64,000 bases of DNA. Origin: Molossus alvarezi (lineage: Eukaryota > Chordata > Mammalia > Chiroptera > Molossidae). The notes under the pieces were generated by a model. That model saw only the letters and a list, made by a program, of their open reading frames with translations. It searched no databases and was not told the DNA's origin. Below, one piece after another: positions 23,561 to 36,700 of the stretch. Each line of letters begins with the position of its first letter. Within the stretch, counting starts at the first letter, position 1. The position numbers and the translations under genes were made by a program. The stretch spans positions 107,029,890 through 107,093,889 of the forward strand of contig CM073889.1 of NCBI GenBank assembly GCA_037176705.1. The letters run 5' to 3'.

Positions 23561-26149
23561 AGTATTTATCCTTTTTTATTTTTGTCTTGCTGGCTTAAGC
23601 TCATCATTCAGACTAGGGATCTTTTCTCTGCTGTCTAGTGGGTTAATTATTCCATCAACCTTAGGTCCTCCCTGAAGGTGACGAACAAGCTTTTTATGTG
23701 TCATATGCTAACTAGTTAATTGTGGACCAGGCCCCAACAAGACTCCTGCAGCACATGGCTAGGGAGCTACTCCACCCAGCCACCAACACTGACATTACCA
23801 TGTAGGCTCAGTTTTTCATCTGAACACAAACCATCCTTTCGTAGTGTCACCCAGCTCAGATTTCCCCGTCTTGTTTATAAACATACTCCAAGAGACTTCC
23901 TCAGACGCCCTGCTGAAATCAGAATACATTGCATGTGTGGACAGTATAGGTTTAAGATAATGAGCTTTACATTTGTGGTATTGAGTCTAATCTACAAGCA
24001 TTGAAGGGGGTTTTAAATCATTCTTGAAATGCATTGAGTTGCAGTGATGTTAGAAATATGTAATTTTTAATTAGCAAACAGCAGCAGTAATCATCCTCAG
24101 GGTTTTCAGCGTCACCTCAGCATTATTGACTGGATGAGTCATATGATAGACCAGATATAACCATTTGCCCATGGGTATAAGAAAGTTATATAATAACAAT
24201 ATATAAAAATTCCCATTTCTGACTTTGCCTATGTTGTGACTTTTATGACAAATAGTTATTGATGGAGTATTTCTAAGAAGATGCAAATGCTTGATTTAAA
24301 ATTTAGGTCTTGTGTTACTGTGGTTTTGCAGAAGGTATAGTAGATTAGGTATGAATAAGATTATTTATGCACTATATTATTTTAAAATATCACTTTAAGA
24401 CAACTTAGTTTAGGATAGAAAAATAAGGATCTATCGCCTCTGGTATTAATATTTTGATTCTTTTTGATATTTAGCTATTTGCATTTGACCACATGATTCA
24501 TAAAATATAGAAGGACCTTGCCTATTTATAAATATACTGTATGCTTTTTTGAGAACGACTTCTTTAAATATGGGGTGTATTTTTTTAAGCTTCATGAGTT
24601 TAATTTTAAGAAAAAGAAGAAAATGTGAAGACCAATAGGAAGATTTGTGTAGCCAAATACAAAGTAGTCAAATAGCCAGCCTACTTATGACATTATATTG
24701 ATCAGCTAAAGCCAAATTTAGCAGATTTTTTCTTCTTCTCTTCCAACTGGAGTTGGTTCTTTTTGAAGTCAAAGCAACAGGTGCAGTAACAGTACTTTCC
24801 TCTCATCTCTGGCCAGGATGCACCTAAATTTTGGTGAAGGGTGAAAATGTAGAACAAATGAAACCATCTGCCACTCCAGCCAACCAGCCCCTAAGCCACT
24901 GTCGGGGACAATGCCGGTCAGCCCCTGGACAGCGTCCCTGCTGGGCCTCATTTCAGAGGGTCAGGGCAGATCCTGCCAGCACACATTTTGGGATGCAATT
25001 CCCTCACCAGTCATACAGAGATCAAAGAAGCTTTTAATTTGCGTTTAATTGCTCCTTGAGAAACCATCCACCAAAGCCGGCAACAGCTATTGTGTAAAAA
25101 ACAACCACACAAGTATGTCCTTTTTTTTTCTTGAAATATGAAATAGACTTAATCTCTTCAAATGCTAAATATGAATATATTAATTCTTTCTTGCATCTCT
25201 CTTAATCTCTTTCTCATAAATTATAAGTAAAAGAAGATAATATGAACAGAAAGGATTATTTTGTTTTAAGTGATTTATGCTTCATAATAATTTTTGTTTC
25301 TTTGAAAGAATCTTTTTTAATGAGACTTCTAAGATGGTTTTAGCCCATTTGTCAATGGGAATTTTTATAGCAACATATAACTTCAGATTAGAATAAATTG
25401 ATACTATTTTCCCGAGACTGTTTTTATTATCATTTTGTATGTTCATTCTTTTGTGAATTTTTAGTTTGACAGAAAAAAGTCACTTAATATCTTATAGTCA
25501 AAGGTGACTGCTCAGAGCCGTGACTCGTAAACATCTGTCACACAATAAATTTGCATAAACAACTTGTCCTTTGTCAAGTTTATGAGTTGACATCTGAATG
25601 ACAAATGTCATTGCAGTTAAGTGTAATTTAATTTTGAGGTGTTAATCTAAAAGAGGCTCCCATATTAATTATTTGCCTTTTAAAACCAAATACGGCTGTC
25701 GTCAGTGATGTAATTGGCTTCTTCCCTGAGGAAGAACGCAGGATGCTAGTCACTATTTGGATTAAGCTTTTTAGGGGTGTGACCTGTAAAGAGATCTCAA
25801 AATTAGTCACTGTGACCATTTCGGGAGCCATTGTGACCAGACAGAAAAGAAGCCTATCGATTAGCAATGGCTGACATTTCACAATGGCCATGTAGAAAAA
25901 TGTTATTGGATTTATTAATGTTTCTCATCAACTGTAATCACCAACAAATTTAAGTAAAAATGTCAAAGCTGAATCTGTTTAACAATTTGCTATTGTAAAA
26001 TTTTAAACAAGTTTTATAAGCTCTCACTTTGATTAGTGTATTAACAAATGCCACTTTATCAAATCATAGCTAGTGGACTTAAGAAAACACGTATGGGAAA
26101 AATAACTTAAAAAATGGCTTGGAAATTAGGTTAATGTACTGAAAGATTC
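23561..26149. other. intronic sequence, mostly unique
   Basis: No SINE or L1 recognised. The part at 25490-25910 looks like conserved regulatory DNA and has its own entry. Confidence 0.4.
25490..25910. other. candidate conserved noncoding element
   Basis: Repeat-free block. A perfect 10-bp inverted repeat (gccattgtga 25827-25836, tcacaatggc 25879-25888) carries SOX-type CCATTGT/ACAATGG cores. An 11-bp palindrome GTCACTGTGAC lies at 25806-25816. This is inference from composition only. Confidence 0.3.
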
Positions 26150-26225
26150 TGATTTTTTTATCGAGGTGAAATTCATGTAACATAAATGTAACCAGTGTAG
26201 AGTGAGCAATTCGATTTGTTTTTAG
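26150..26225 (-). mobile_element. short L1 3' UTR fragment (antisense)
   Basis: 'tttatcgaggtgaaattcat' and 'gtaacataaatgtaaccag' match the antisense end of L1M 3' UTRs. Confidence 0.55.
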
Positions 26226-26734
26226 AATAGACATTAAGAGCTGACATACTTCTTTATGACATATATGGTTATATATTAATATGAAATGAAGAAACTAGAG
26301 CATTTCTATTCAGGCAAAATTCTAAGAGATAATATCTAAGAGATATTTACAAATTTGCATTTAATCAGTATATTTATGTAATCATTTTTTCTCTTAGGGT
26401 GCACCTAGCCTTGTGGATATCAAAATTGTCTCCATAGCAAAAAACTTTTTAAAATAGTTTCACTGATTCAGTTACTTAGCACTAATTTTAATTTTGGTGC
26501 ATGTATTCAAAGCTGGAAGGGGCGGCGCAGGCTGTGCTTTAAAGTGAGACACAGATTCTCAGGAATTGGCATCAGAACTGAGTGATGTGAACATAGTCTC
26601 CATTTTAAGGAACTTAAGCCACGTGTGATATGAAATGTTTGCATAGTTAGTGTGTAAGACATGTTAATCATAAACATCACTGTAATGATTTGAAATTTTA
26701 TTTCATTGGCTTTATATTTTTGTCATTTTAATTG

Positions 26735-26870
26735 TTTTTTTCTTTTTATTGATTTTAGAGAGAGAGGAAGGGACAGGGAGAGAGAGAAACATCGATGAGA
26801 GAGAACATCGACTGCTCAGACCTCCTGCATGCCCCCCAGCGGGGATTTGGCCCACAACCTGGACATGTGC
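26735..26870 (-). mobile_element. VES-like SINE, type B, 5'-truncated
   Basis: Antisense tail and body are present (tttattgattttagagagag to the 'gatttggcccacaacc' region). The similarity stops at about 26870, so the tRNA-like head is missing. No clear target duplication. Confidence 0.8.
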
Positions 26871-27339
26871 ATAACTTCACTGGGTTTCGTTCAGGGGCTC
26901 AAATGTTGAGGAAGGATCATAATTATGAGTGTGAAGTCCTACCATGAAATGGTTTCAGGAAAATCTACTTTATTCCTGAACAGGGCAGAGTGAATTTTTG
27001 TCTTCATTCTGATACTTCGAGTTGCGGAATAAAAATGCATTTTGTCTGAGTCGTCACCGTGTATCTTTGTAACGTGGACATTACAAGACTCTACTTGTGT
27101 TGGCAGAGCCATGCCAGCCTAACCCTTTACATTATCAGCAGGGCGTTGCTTTTTTTTGGTTTGGGGAATAGCACACAAAATTTTACCTGCGCTTAAACTG
27201 AACGCAGCTTATTAGCTTCGAAGATTGGAATAGAGCTCGATGTTGCCATTGATCTTGTTGTCTTGTTAAGTGCTTCCACAACTCCAAATGTAGAGGACTG
27301 TCTGCTGATTCGATGATAAAGTAATAGTCACTGTTTACT

Positions 27340-27540
27340 GTCTCTAGTATTCGAAACTAGATGCTTTATCTTATCTCTCTAACGCTAAAACTTACTGAGC
27401 TGTAAATGTTGTCCACGTTTTAGAGATGAGGAAACTCGGGCTCAGAGAGGTTAAATTTGTTTCTCAAGTTCACTCAGTTGCACATAGGAAGGCTGGAATT
27501 CAGACTGGGTGTGATAATGCCAAAGCTTGGACTCTTTCTA
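27340..27540 (-). mobile_element. MIR SINE (antisense)
   Basis: 'ttttagagatgaggaaactc', 'gctcagagaggttaaattt' and 'aaggctggaattcagactgg' give the antisense MIR pattern. Confidence 0.8.
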
Positions 27541-28387
27541 GTAAGCCACACCATTAGTATGCGCAAAATACCTGGTACAGTGCCTGGGATGGGAGGCTTA
27601 CTCAAAAAGAGCTGTCTTTCTGACCAGCAGTGGTGGGCAGAGGTGTAGGTTCCCACACAAACGTACCATCCTGTACCTGTGAGTGACCGTCGAATGGCCC
27701 GGAAATTCTTTCTGGGCATTGAGCCTTCCGCTGGCAAGAGAACCGGAACTGGAAGTTACTTATAAGTCATCAATTCATTGATTGCATTCTGTAAGAAAGC
27801 ATCTGGGTGTATCCTTTCTAGTAAATAACAATTGCTGTTTTAGTGCCCATCTTAGAAATTTACTATATTTTAATATTTGTCCAAATATCAAGGGTTAGCA
27901 TTAATTTTAATATTGCCAGAAGAACCCTTAAACTGTTAAGCCATTTTGAGGCTTAAACAAGTATATTACAAGTATAAATGTTTATATGTGAAAAACACAT
28001 ACACATATATGGGTATATGGACTAGAATATTTAGATTCCTGAGTATCTGTAGATATTCTATTTATTCATTCACAGTAAACAATGTAGATTTTGCTGATGA
28101 ACTTATGACTTCAACTAAACATACTTTAGTTTGATTTTATTTTTTAGAAAATATTTCTTACACTTTGAATTATACTGACAGTTGACATGTTGACAGGTTC
28201 TAACATTTAAGTTACCATGTTTATCCCACATGAATATGCAAATAGATTTAAATTCATTGACTTAGTAAACTTGTGAACATTAGTTCTAGGTTTATGGGGA
28301 AATGAAGAGCTCAGGTAAAATATGAAAATTTCCTAAAAGATTATTTTTCTTTGTATGTATGAAATTTTAAATACTTTTTACCATTAT
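27541..28387. other. unassigned intronic sequence
   Basis: No gene or repeat recognised. AT-rich. Confidence 0.4.
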
Positions 28388-28404
28388 AAGAGTGATGTAA
28401 ATTC

Positions 28405-28644
28405 CCGCCCTGGCCAGTTTTGCTCAGTGGTTAGAGCATTGGCCTGTGGTCCAGAGAGACCCGGGTTCAGTTCCTGCTAAGGGCGCGTACCTTGGTTGCA
28501 GTTTGTCCCTGTTCGTTGGTTGCCACTTGATGTGTCCCTTTCACATCAATGTCTCTCTTTCTCTTCCTCTCTCTCCCTCCCACTCTATCTGAACAAAAAA
28601 TGGAAAAATGTCCTCGGCTGAGGATTAAAAAAAAAAAGAAAACC
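28405..28644 (+). mobile_element. VES-like SINE, type A, with small internal deletion
   Basis: Head to poly(A) is present, but the usual 'ggccctggttggtcgtgtgg' part is shortened at about 28510. A perfect 17-bp target duplication (aagagtgatgtaaattc) lies at 28388-28404 and 28645-28661. Confidence 0.92.
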
Positions 28645-30215
28645 AAGAGTGATGTAAATTCTCTTGTAGAAATCTCAGAAAAAAGAAAAAGTAAAGAAAT
28701 ATGGAAATAGCGCTGTCCCGCAACTGTTATCATGATGATGGATTTCTTTCCGTCGTCTTTTCTCTGCGTCTGAAAAGTTACTATAGGGAATGCACAATTC
28801 TGTGTCCTAGCATTTCTCCCCTACTTTGCCTTATATCATAAGCATTATTCTTAACCTTGATTTTAATAGTTTCAAAGGTTGCATAAAGTATAGACAAATA
28901 TGCCTTTTCATTTTCTGTTTTCTTTCAGGATATTCCCCCTATTTAACATAGGCGGAAAACCAGACACACAAAAGCAATCATCATTGGTCCATTCATTGAA
29001 AAGGCATGTTTGATTTAATTAATTTTAAATATATCTTATCAATTAACTGATTTTAATTACTATATCCCACCTCAACCTGTCACACCACCCAAACCAAGGA
29101 CTAGAACATTGTCAATCGTTTCTGTCTACATGGGTGCTCTTCCCTGTTCCATCCTCCCGCCTGCTCTTAGAAACAACCACTCTTTTGAATTTAGTGTCTC
29201 GTTTCTGTGCTTTGTGTTCATTTGTTGTGTCTCCTACACAGGAGTGCCTGAAGAATGTGTCACTTAGTTTCACTTGTTTTAAACTTTGTAAAAAGCTGTC
29301 AGTGTATACAATCATTTTGTACTTGAAGTTTTTCACTTATATTTTTGTAATACTTTGTATTACAAAGATCCATTTATGTTATATGTAGCTGTAGTTCAGT
29401 CATTTTTACTACTTACTAACAGTAAATGCAGGGGAAAAGCATAATTTGTTCATTTTTTGGCCGATGGACATTTGAATTATTAGGGATTTTTGGTTTTTCG
29501 CTTACAAACAGTGCTGTTATGAACACTCCTATTCATGTCTCCTAAACACATGCACACGATTTCCCCCGAATATATACCCAGGACTGGAATTTGCTGTGTT
29601 TTGGGGTATGCAAACAATCAACTTCACTGCACAGAGTAAAATTCTTATCCAAAGTGTATGACAGAGTCTATTGATCGACATCTTCTCCAACAGCTCACAT
29701 TTACAATTTTGCCATTTGAAAGAGGAGACAATGGTATCTTAGTGTGCCCCTGGTTTGCATTGACTTGCTTACTAATGAGCTGAGCATGTGTGTTTCCTCT
29801 TCTGTGAAATGTCTGTTTGAGTCTTTTGCTCATTTTTTTCATTGGATCATTTGTCTTTCTAATTGCGTCTAGAATACTAATAGTCAATTATAGTCATAAC
29901 AAATATCTTCTCTCGGTTTGTGTCTTATATTTACATTTCTGTAAGGTGGCTCTGGTAAAAAGTTGTTTTTGATTTTTATGTAACTTAATTTATCCATTTT
30001 TCTTTTTGACTAGTGCTTTTAAGAACTTAATAATTAATTATTCCTTTTATCTTCATCTGTTTTCGTTCAAAAGTTTAAAACTTTTATAACTGACATGTAA
30101 GTTCTTAATCTACTTGTAGTTGCTTTTTGTGTATAGTATAGAGTTCCAGTTTTATTTCTATTAATATAAATAACCTCTTTTTCATGATATATGTACATAT
30201 ATATATCCTTTTCTT

Positions 30216-30590
30216 TTTAAAAAATGTATTTTTCAGTTACAATTGACATTCAATATTATTTTGTATTAGTTTCAGGTATACAGCATAGTGGTTAGATAAT
30301 CATATTCTTTTTTTAAAAACATGTTTTTATGGCTTTTTTTAGAGCGAGAGGAAGGGAGAGAGAAACATTGATGTGAAAGAGAAACATCGATTGGCTGCCT
30401 CCTGTATGCCTCCTACTGGGGATTGAGCCCACTACCCAAGTAGGTACCCTGACTAGGAATAGAACCAAGACCTCTCAGTCCATGGGACGATGCTCAATCC
30501 ACTGAGCCACACCAGCTGGGCAAAAATCATTCCTTAGAAAGTGTTCCTTCCAACATTTTCAGTACCCACCTGATACCAATGTATATGTGT
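30216..30590 (-). mobile_element. younger L1 3' UTR fragment inside the old L1, itself split by a SINE
   Basis: 'cagttacaattgacattcaa', 'tgtattagtttcaggtatac' and 'agcatagtggttagataatc' at left, and 'cagtacccacctgatacc' at right, match the antisense 3' UTR of a laurasiatherian L1. A related copy is at 43182-43385. The SINE at 30309-30521 separates the two parts. Confidence 0.75.
30309..30521 (-). mobile_element. VES-like SINE, type B (antisense), nested in L1
   Basis: Antisense body 'agagaaacattgatgtgaaa' to head 'ccactgagccacaccagctg'. It lies between the two halves of the L1 3' UTR fragment. Confidence 0.85.
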
Positions 30591-30755
30591 CTTGACTCTG
30601 TGTTTTAGCTCCTTATTTTATTCTATTAGTAAATTTATCCCTTCATTAAAACATACCGTTTTAATTACTATAGCTTTATAATTAATCTTTATATCCAATA
30701 GGGCATATCTTCACTCTTCCTCTTCAGAAGTGTCTTGGTTACAGTCAAATTAATT

Positions 30756-32539
30756 ATTCATCAGAGACTGTGCTGGAAATTTTCTGCCTTTCGTCCATGT
30801 GCACCTGTTTCTGTAAAACTCATGACGGAGAGCAGAGCAGAATCTGCTCTTTGCAAGTAAACATATCCCGAAGAGAGAGAAAGGGGCTGAGCTACTGCTG
30901 ACCAACGCTGCAGCCTAGACCCGTCCATCAGAAAAGTCATTCTCATGCTCCTGGTGCTTCTGGGAAACAGTGAGTGAAGGGTGGGCCAGGAGGCCGGGGA
31001 GCTTAGCAGAATCTCTGCAAGGCCCCTAGAGGAGTGGTGAACGAGGCCTCCCCTGACTGCCAACGATTTTCTAAAATTCCTATGACTGACTCCTTGGAGG
31101 TCGTCAGCGTCCTGACACACTCTGAGCACTGCATCATAGCAGGTGGTCCCTTGTGTATATTTACTCTCCTGAAGAAATTTTTGTGAAGATTCTTTAACGT
31201 TTAAAAATCTTCCATTCTTGTGAAGTTCCTTTCACTGCTAAAATATTTTTTTTAATTTAAATAAGAATAACCCACCTTCTACTTAAGTAGAAGTTTTATT
31301 GTTGGTTTATATTCCTAGGCTATTATCTTACAGTTCCCAAGACTTTTCTATATTGATGCATATGACATATAACAAAGTACTGAATAGCCTTCTGTTCTTC
31401 CTAAAATTTCTTAAAAACCAAACAGCAGCACTTTGAAGGAGGAATTTAATGTCATTTTACTGTCTTCACTTCCTCTTCCTTGGGTGCGTTTTTGAGAAGT
31501 AGAGACGATTAGCAGAGACCACAGCTATTCTATAATTTTTGCTTATGGCCACCTTTACCCTTTATATAATCCTTTCTGTAACCTAGAAGGAGGAAGTTAT
31601 GTAATGTGAGAGAAGATGTTTCCTTTTATTCCTAATAGCTGGCACTGAGGACCTCATTAGAAGATGTCAGTTACCTCTCCCTAGGAATGAGACTTCAGTT
31701 CTGTGCCTATGATGCTAAAATCCTTTATTGGGTCATTACCAAACATTCCAGAGTAATTCTTTCCTTGAGGCAGTAGATAGGGCTTCTGAGTTGTGTCATC
31801 CTCCAGAGAAAGGAGAGCATTGTGTAGCGGCGTGTGAGTCAGCCCTTTCCCTCGGAGCGCAGGCTTTTCGTGGGCCAGGAGCATGTTGGCAGCAGAAACT
31901 ACACACATGTTCAGACTCACACACCTACATAAGTACATATTGGCAGCCGAGATCTTATGTACACACTCAGACACACATATATGCACGTGTGTACTTCGAT
32001 GGACATAAGTATATGTGGGTGAGCAGGCGAAAGCGTGCAGCCTGGGACACCCTAGAATAATACAGTCTGGGCATGTGAGGGATAGAAGACATATAAAGTG
32101 GCAAATCACAGGCGTCCTCAATGCTCCCGTGAAGTTTTGCACTGAGCAGCGTGTCTGCATAAAAGACAGGCCAGCTGACGGACTTGACATTTCCGTGGGG
32201 ACTTGAGAGGCTTTGTGAAGATTTGCTGGAAGGAGACAGTAGGAGAGGGGACTTTCCCTCCTAAATTCTCCGTGGCTCCTTTTCCGTCTCCTGAAGTTTC
32301 GCAGTAATTAGGCTTTGCCCAGACTTCTCTGCTCAGGCCTCTCTCCTGTTCCTTGGCAAGCTCAGCCAGCACCGCTCTTCCCCGGGCCAGGAATAACCTG
32401 GCTTCCTCGAGCCGAACGTCATGGTCCTGCTGAGCTCCAGGCTTTCATCTTCAGCCGCGTGCTAGAATTGACCAGGGCATCGCTAAGATACTCGAAACTG
32501 GGTCATGTATAAACTGAACTAATTTTTATTCATGGCATC
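30756..32539. other. unassigned intronic sequence
   Basis: More GC-rich than its surroundings. A 169-codon frame on the - strand at 31681-32190 and others here have no similarity that I recognise. A CA/CACA-rich patch occurs at about 31910-31990. Confidence 0.35.
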
Positions 32540-32830
32540 ACGTGCCCCTTTGAAACCTTGGTAGTCTGTCTGACTCTCCACTTCTTGTGCCTCTTGGCTC
32601 TGCAAGGACACAGCGCAGAGTAACCTCTTCTTTCCATTTTGTGGCCACACCCCAGCTCACAGCTCGCAGCATCTGCTCTGTGCCCGCTCTCCGATTCAGA
32701 TTGACCTTCCTGATCATCAACTTGCGAGTCAAAAATTTTCACTGGCTTTAAATTGCTTTCAGAGTATAATTTAATCCCCTTAGCCTGGTTTGCATGACCT
32801 CTGTATTCTGAAAATATTTCACAATCCGGG
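32540..32830 (+). mobile_element. L2 fragment (sense)
   Basis: 'cttcctgatcatcaact', 'ttcactggctttaaattgct' and 'ttaatccccttagcctgg' follow the sense L2 order (…actggctccccattgccc…aagtccaaactccttagcctgg…). Confidence 0.6.
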
Positions 32831-32929
32831 CATAGCTTCTGTTTATTGCTTTCATGATCTTTGTTTCAGGCCAGAGCAGACTGGTTCCTGTTTCCTGTTT
32901 CCTGTGTGTGCCCGGAGCTGTTCTGCTTG

Positions 32930-33180
32930 TGGGTGGTCATGATTTCCACACGTTTACTAAGCATCTGTGTGCCAGGCTTTGTTCTAGGCTCTTGAATGTT
33001 ATCCATGAAAAAAATGGCAGGAATCTCAATTCTTGTCCTCATGCAGCTTACATTCTAGCAGGGAGAGGAGGTAGAGGGTACAATAAACATTGAGAATTAA
33101 TGTATTTTATTGTATGTTAGGAGGTGGTAAGTACCATGGGAAAAAACAGAGGGGAAAGGGGAAATAAGAGGAATCCAGGG
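32930..33180 (-). mobile_element. L2-like fragment (antisense)
   Basis: 'ttactaagcatctgtgtgcc', 'aggctttgttctaggctctt' and 'gcagcttacattctagcag' match the antisense L2 3' region. Confidence 0.55.
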
Positions 33181-33289
33181 CATGGGGTGGGGAAGAGTGG
33201 TTGATGATTGAAACGGGCCTCTACTTCTGCTGTGTTTCTTGTTCTTTGGAAGCAGCCCTATTTCTTCCGTCAAATCCACATGGATTTGG

Positions 33290-33770
33290 GGACCCATCTC
33301 GAATGGCACCCCCTCTGTGAGGCCTGCCTTCTCCCAGCTGAGATCCACTTGCCCTGAATATTCATGACTCATTATTGTTGTTGCCCTTGCTCAGTAGCAA
33401 GAATTGCTTTCTTCCTTGGGTTTCAGTTATTTGTTCATTTATCTTTGCTCTCCAAGCATGAGCTGGGACCCTGCGTCTGTCTGGTTCTCATCCTCTCATC
33501 CTGGCTTCACCTCCTGCCGTTGTCACTTAGCCACTGTGGGACTTGTGTCACTCATTCGGCTCTGTGCCCCGGCTTCCTTATCTCCCATCCCTCTGTCTAA
33601 AGTTGGTGGTTTTCTGCCTTACTTGCTATGCCAGTCTCCTGGATTTTGTAGTTTGTAGTTTCTTGTGTGTTTGCCTTCCTTCCCTGAATGGCAGCTGCAG
33701 GAAGGTGGACAAGGTCGTCTGTCTTGTTCCCTGGTGACCCCTCCACTCTGAGTGAGTGAGTGTCTGTGAG
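33290..33770 (+). mobile_element. L2 3' region fragment (sense)
   Basis: 'cctctgtgaggcctgccttc' and later 'gtcgtctgtcttgttccctg' resemble the sense L2 3' end. Strongly diverged, with approximate ends. Confidence 0.45.
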
Positions 33771-36700
33771 CAGCGTGGAAGAGTTTGAGCACTGTGTGTC
33801 CTGGAGAAATATGGGAAACACCCAAGGACAGTAGGGGATGCACAGTGACCATTTGGGAACATTGAACACAAAGAAGTCTTCCGTTAATATTTCTTAATGA
33901 TGGTGAAGAAAAAGAATATTCCTTCTCCTCATGGTTTCTACTTGGTTTTATTTGGGAAATCTGGCGCTTACATCCTATCCGTTTCCTTTCCCCATTTCCC
34001 TTAGAACTCATGTACGGTAGGCATTTTCTATGTTAATGTCTTTGTACTGATGGATTCATTAGCATCAATTTTTGTGAAGAGTAACCAGTAAATGATTATA
34101 AGATATTTTGTGAATATAAATGCAAAAAAAAAAAAAAAAAAAGGACTTTATAATAATGGATGGGAGAAGAGAGAGGAGAAAGGGTTCCCACACTCGTTCC
34201 CTGAATTTCAGCCCCTGGATGTGCGACAGTTCCTGGAAGGATGGTCGTCAGTACTGATCCCAAGCCCGTGGCCTCTGCTGACTGGAAACGCAGCGATGGG
34301 TCCAGGCTTCCAAGAATACGGGACTGGCCTCGAGGGACTGCTAAATGAACCCGTGTTCTACCCAAATTCTGATAAACCATTAATACTCTATGACCATTCA
34401 TCTCCATATGATTTCCCTATGTAAATGAACTGTGAGTGATGGTTCAGTACATTTACTACTGAAGGACTAACTTGGAAAAAGAGCCATAGCTCGTTCCTGC
34501 CAGAGCAAATGGTTCAGTTTTACCATCTTTAAATTTGACCTATGTTTACGTCTGTTTATAAAATCTGAGCATCCCCCTGCCTCCCGCCTCAACCCAATGC
34601 TTCAATGCTCTCTTCTAATAAAAAAATCAATATACACATCCAGCACTCATGAGTAACCCTATAATAATAAAAAGAGTACATGCAATTGAAAAAAATAATT
34701 TCAGGAAAACACTGATTAGGGTTGTGGTCAACCACAGTCTGTTTTAAAAATAGATGTTCTGCAGTGTTAGGAATCTAATAACTCTTCTATTTTATTTATG
34801 CCATTTTCTTGACAAACCCTGAATCTTGGTTACAATAATCTTTATTAGAACATGTTTGGTGTTCTTTCCTTTCACACAGTTAAGGATACAGTTAATTTAA
34901 GGATTTCTAAATTGAGTTGTTTTTAAATCTCTGACTTAAGTAAACTTTACGGTTCTTTTTCTGGCTCTCTATTTGGTGAACAGTTATAATGTGAACATTT
35001 TAAAAGTATTTCCATTTTAAATTGTCAATTTTATATCAAATAATACATGAAAATATTGTATACTAACAAGTGTATCTCTTTAAAACATATCTTTATTGTC
35101 GTAGAAAAAAATTGTTCTATTTTTATGCTGTGTTGCTAATTTTCCATTTCACAAAATTTTTACATGGAAATACATGCTTAAAAACTATAAATTCTTTACA
35201 GCTTTTTACAAACACATCTTCTAATGCAAAATGGGGAATGTACAGTTCATATTATTCACTCTTTTACTAATCTTTGATGGTTGCACTTTGATAAATAAAT
35301 AGATCATCTAAGATTCAATAGGCCAATTGCAGCATATAATAGCTATTCAGAGGCAATTAAACTGCCTTTTTTCATGCAGCATGTGAGCCGCCCTTTCACA
35401 ACCTTCAACTTGATTCGTGGTGATTCAAAATTAACTTAAAAGTCTTGTTTGCTGACAGCTTAAAGCTTAATTGACTGAAAGCCAAATAGAGTGTGTTCTG
35501 TATTCAGCACTAAGGCTATTGATAAAGCCGTGTGTAAATCGCGCATGGTGAAAGACAGCGATTGGGCCTCCTGTTCTTCTATTAGTCCACAACTTAGCAT
35601 TGCCTCGCAGTCAGAACTGCTTTGTCAAGTCTTTTATCACACTGGGTTAACTCTGGGGAGCTCCTCGGGGGGGAGCGGTCCGTATCGAGCTCCTGCCGAA
35701 CAGTGCGGCCTGCTAGAGTTCTGTTCCTTATTGGTGGCTTCATTTGTTTTTCTTTAACATAGTATTGGCCTTTCATTTCTGAACAGGATTGTTGGTAGCA
35801 TAGTTCACGAACCTCCTGATTTTCTGTATTTGTCTCTCTAAGAAAAAGCAGGGTGTTTAGGTTTGAGGGTTTTGAAAAATATTTTAAGGAAAATAAGCCT
35901 TGTGATACTGATTTATCTGCTTTATGAAAATGAAATGTAGCCATTTCGAACATTTAATTAGAATAAGGAATTCATGCTAAATAGCTTCAAGTAATATAGC
36001 CATCACATTACTCTAACAATTACACTGTTGGATTATTTCAATACTTTTCCACGAAGAAATATTTCAGTGATTATTATACCAAATAGATAAGTGCATTCCT
36101 TTTAAAAAATTGATGCTTGAGGAGTAACTGAGATAGGTTATTAAATATATGTTAGTATATTTTATAAAATGTCATACTTATGCCTTTTTCAAATAAGCCT
36201 AAGTAGATCCAAGTAGAAGATAATTTGCATATAAGTATTATTAACAATGAATGAAAATTTCAGAAGTAAAGCTAAGATACTTTTCAGAAGCCCTCTTTAC
36301 TATTGTCAGCTGTTATGTTTATAATCTTCAGATGTCTGTGTTTTTTATTTTTTAATGTGAAGATTTTGATCTGATATTGATTTAATAACAAAAATGTAAG
36401 TTCACTTTGTAATATATTTTGAAGATATTTCATAAGGTGTAATTTTGACTTTTTGGATTGTTTATATGCAATGGCATTTAAATATGTATGAACTCTCCTA
36501 TTTTTAGTTCTTATCTTAATTTTATACAGTCAACTCTTAGATGCAATATAGCAGATTCACCACATTTTGGGGGAAATTTTTTTTATTTTCTTAATGTCTA
36601 TTAATTAAATATTTTATATACAATTAAGCTTAAATTGCCTATATTATGTCCTTACATTTTAGTGTAATTGTTTTAATATTTAGGGCATTCAAATGAAAAA

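Larger units (their letters stand above)
29050..30755 (-). mobile_element. old L1 (3' UTR and ORF2), antisense, interrupted
   Basis: Antisense L1 order: 'ttggccgatggacatttgaa', 'atatacccaggactggaatt', 'tcttttgctcatttttttca', then after an interruption at 30216-30590 'ttttaattactatagcttta' and 'agtgtcttggttacagtc' at 30658-30750. Strongly diverged and not coding. Confidence 0.75.

Noticed and set aside
23690..24010. Possible old repeat or pseudogene
   Set aside because: Some phrases felt familiar from ancient mammalian repeats, but I could not name a family or see end features.
31681..32190. Longest open frame in the window (169 codons, - strand)
   Set aside because: Low-complexity, His/Cys-rich stretches from CA-rich DNA. 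No recognisable domain, and an overlapping open frame on the other strand. Chance frame in intron.
34092..34424. Possible retrocopy after the poly-A run at 34124
   Set aside because: The A-run lies at the start, not the end, of the open frame. No target duplication was found and no parent protein recognised.
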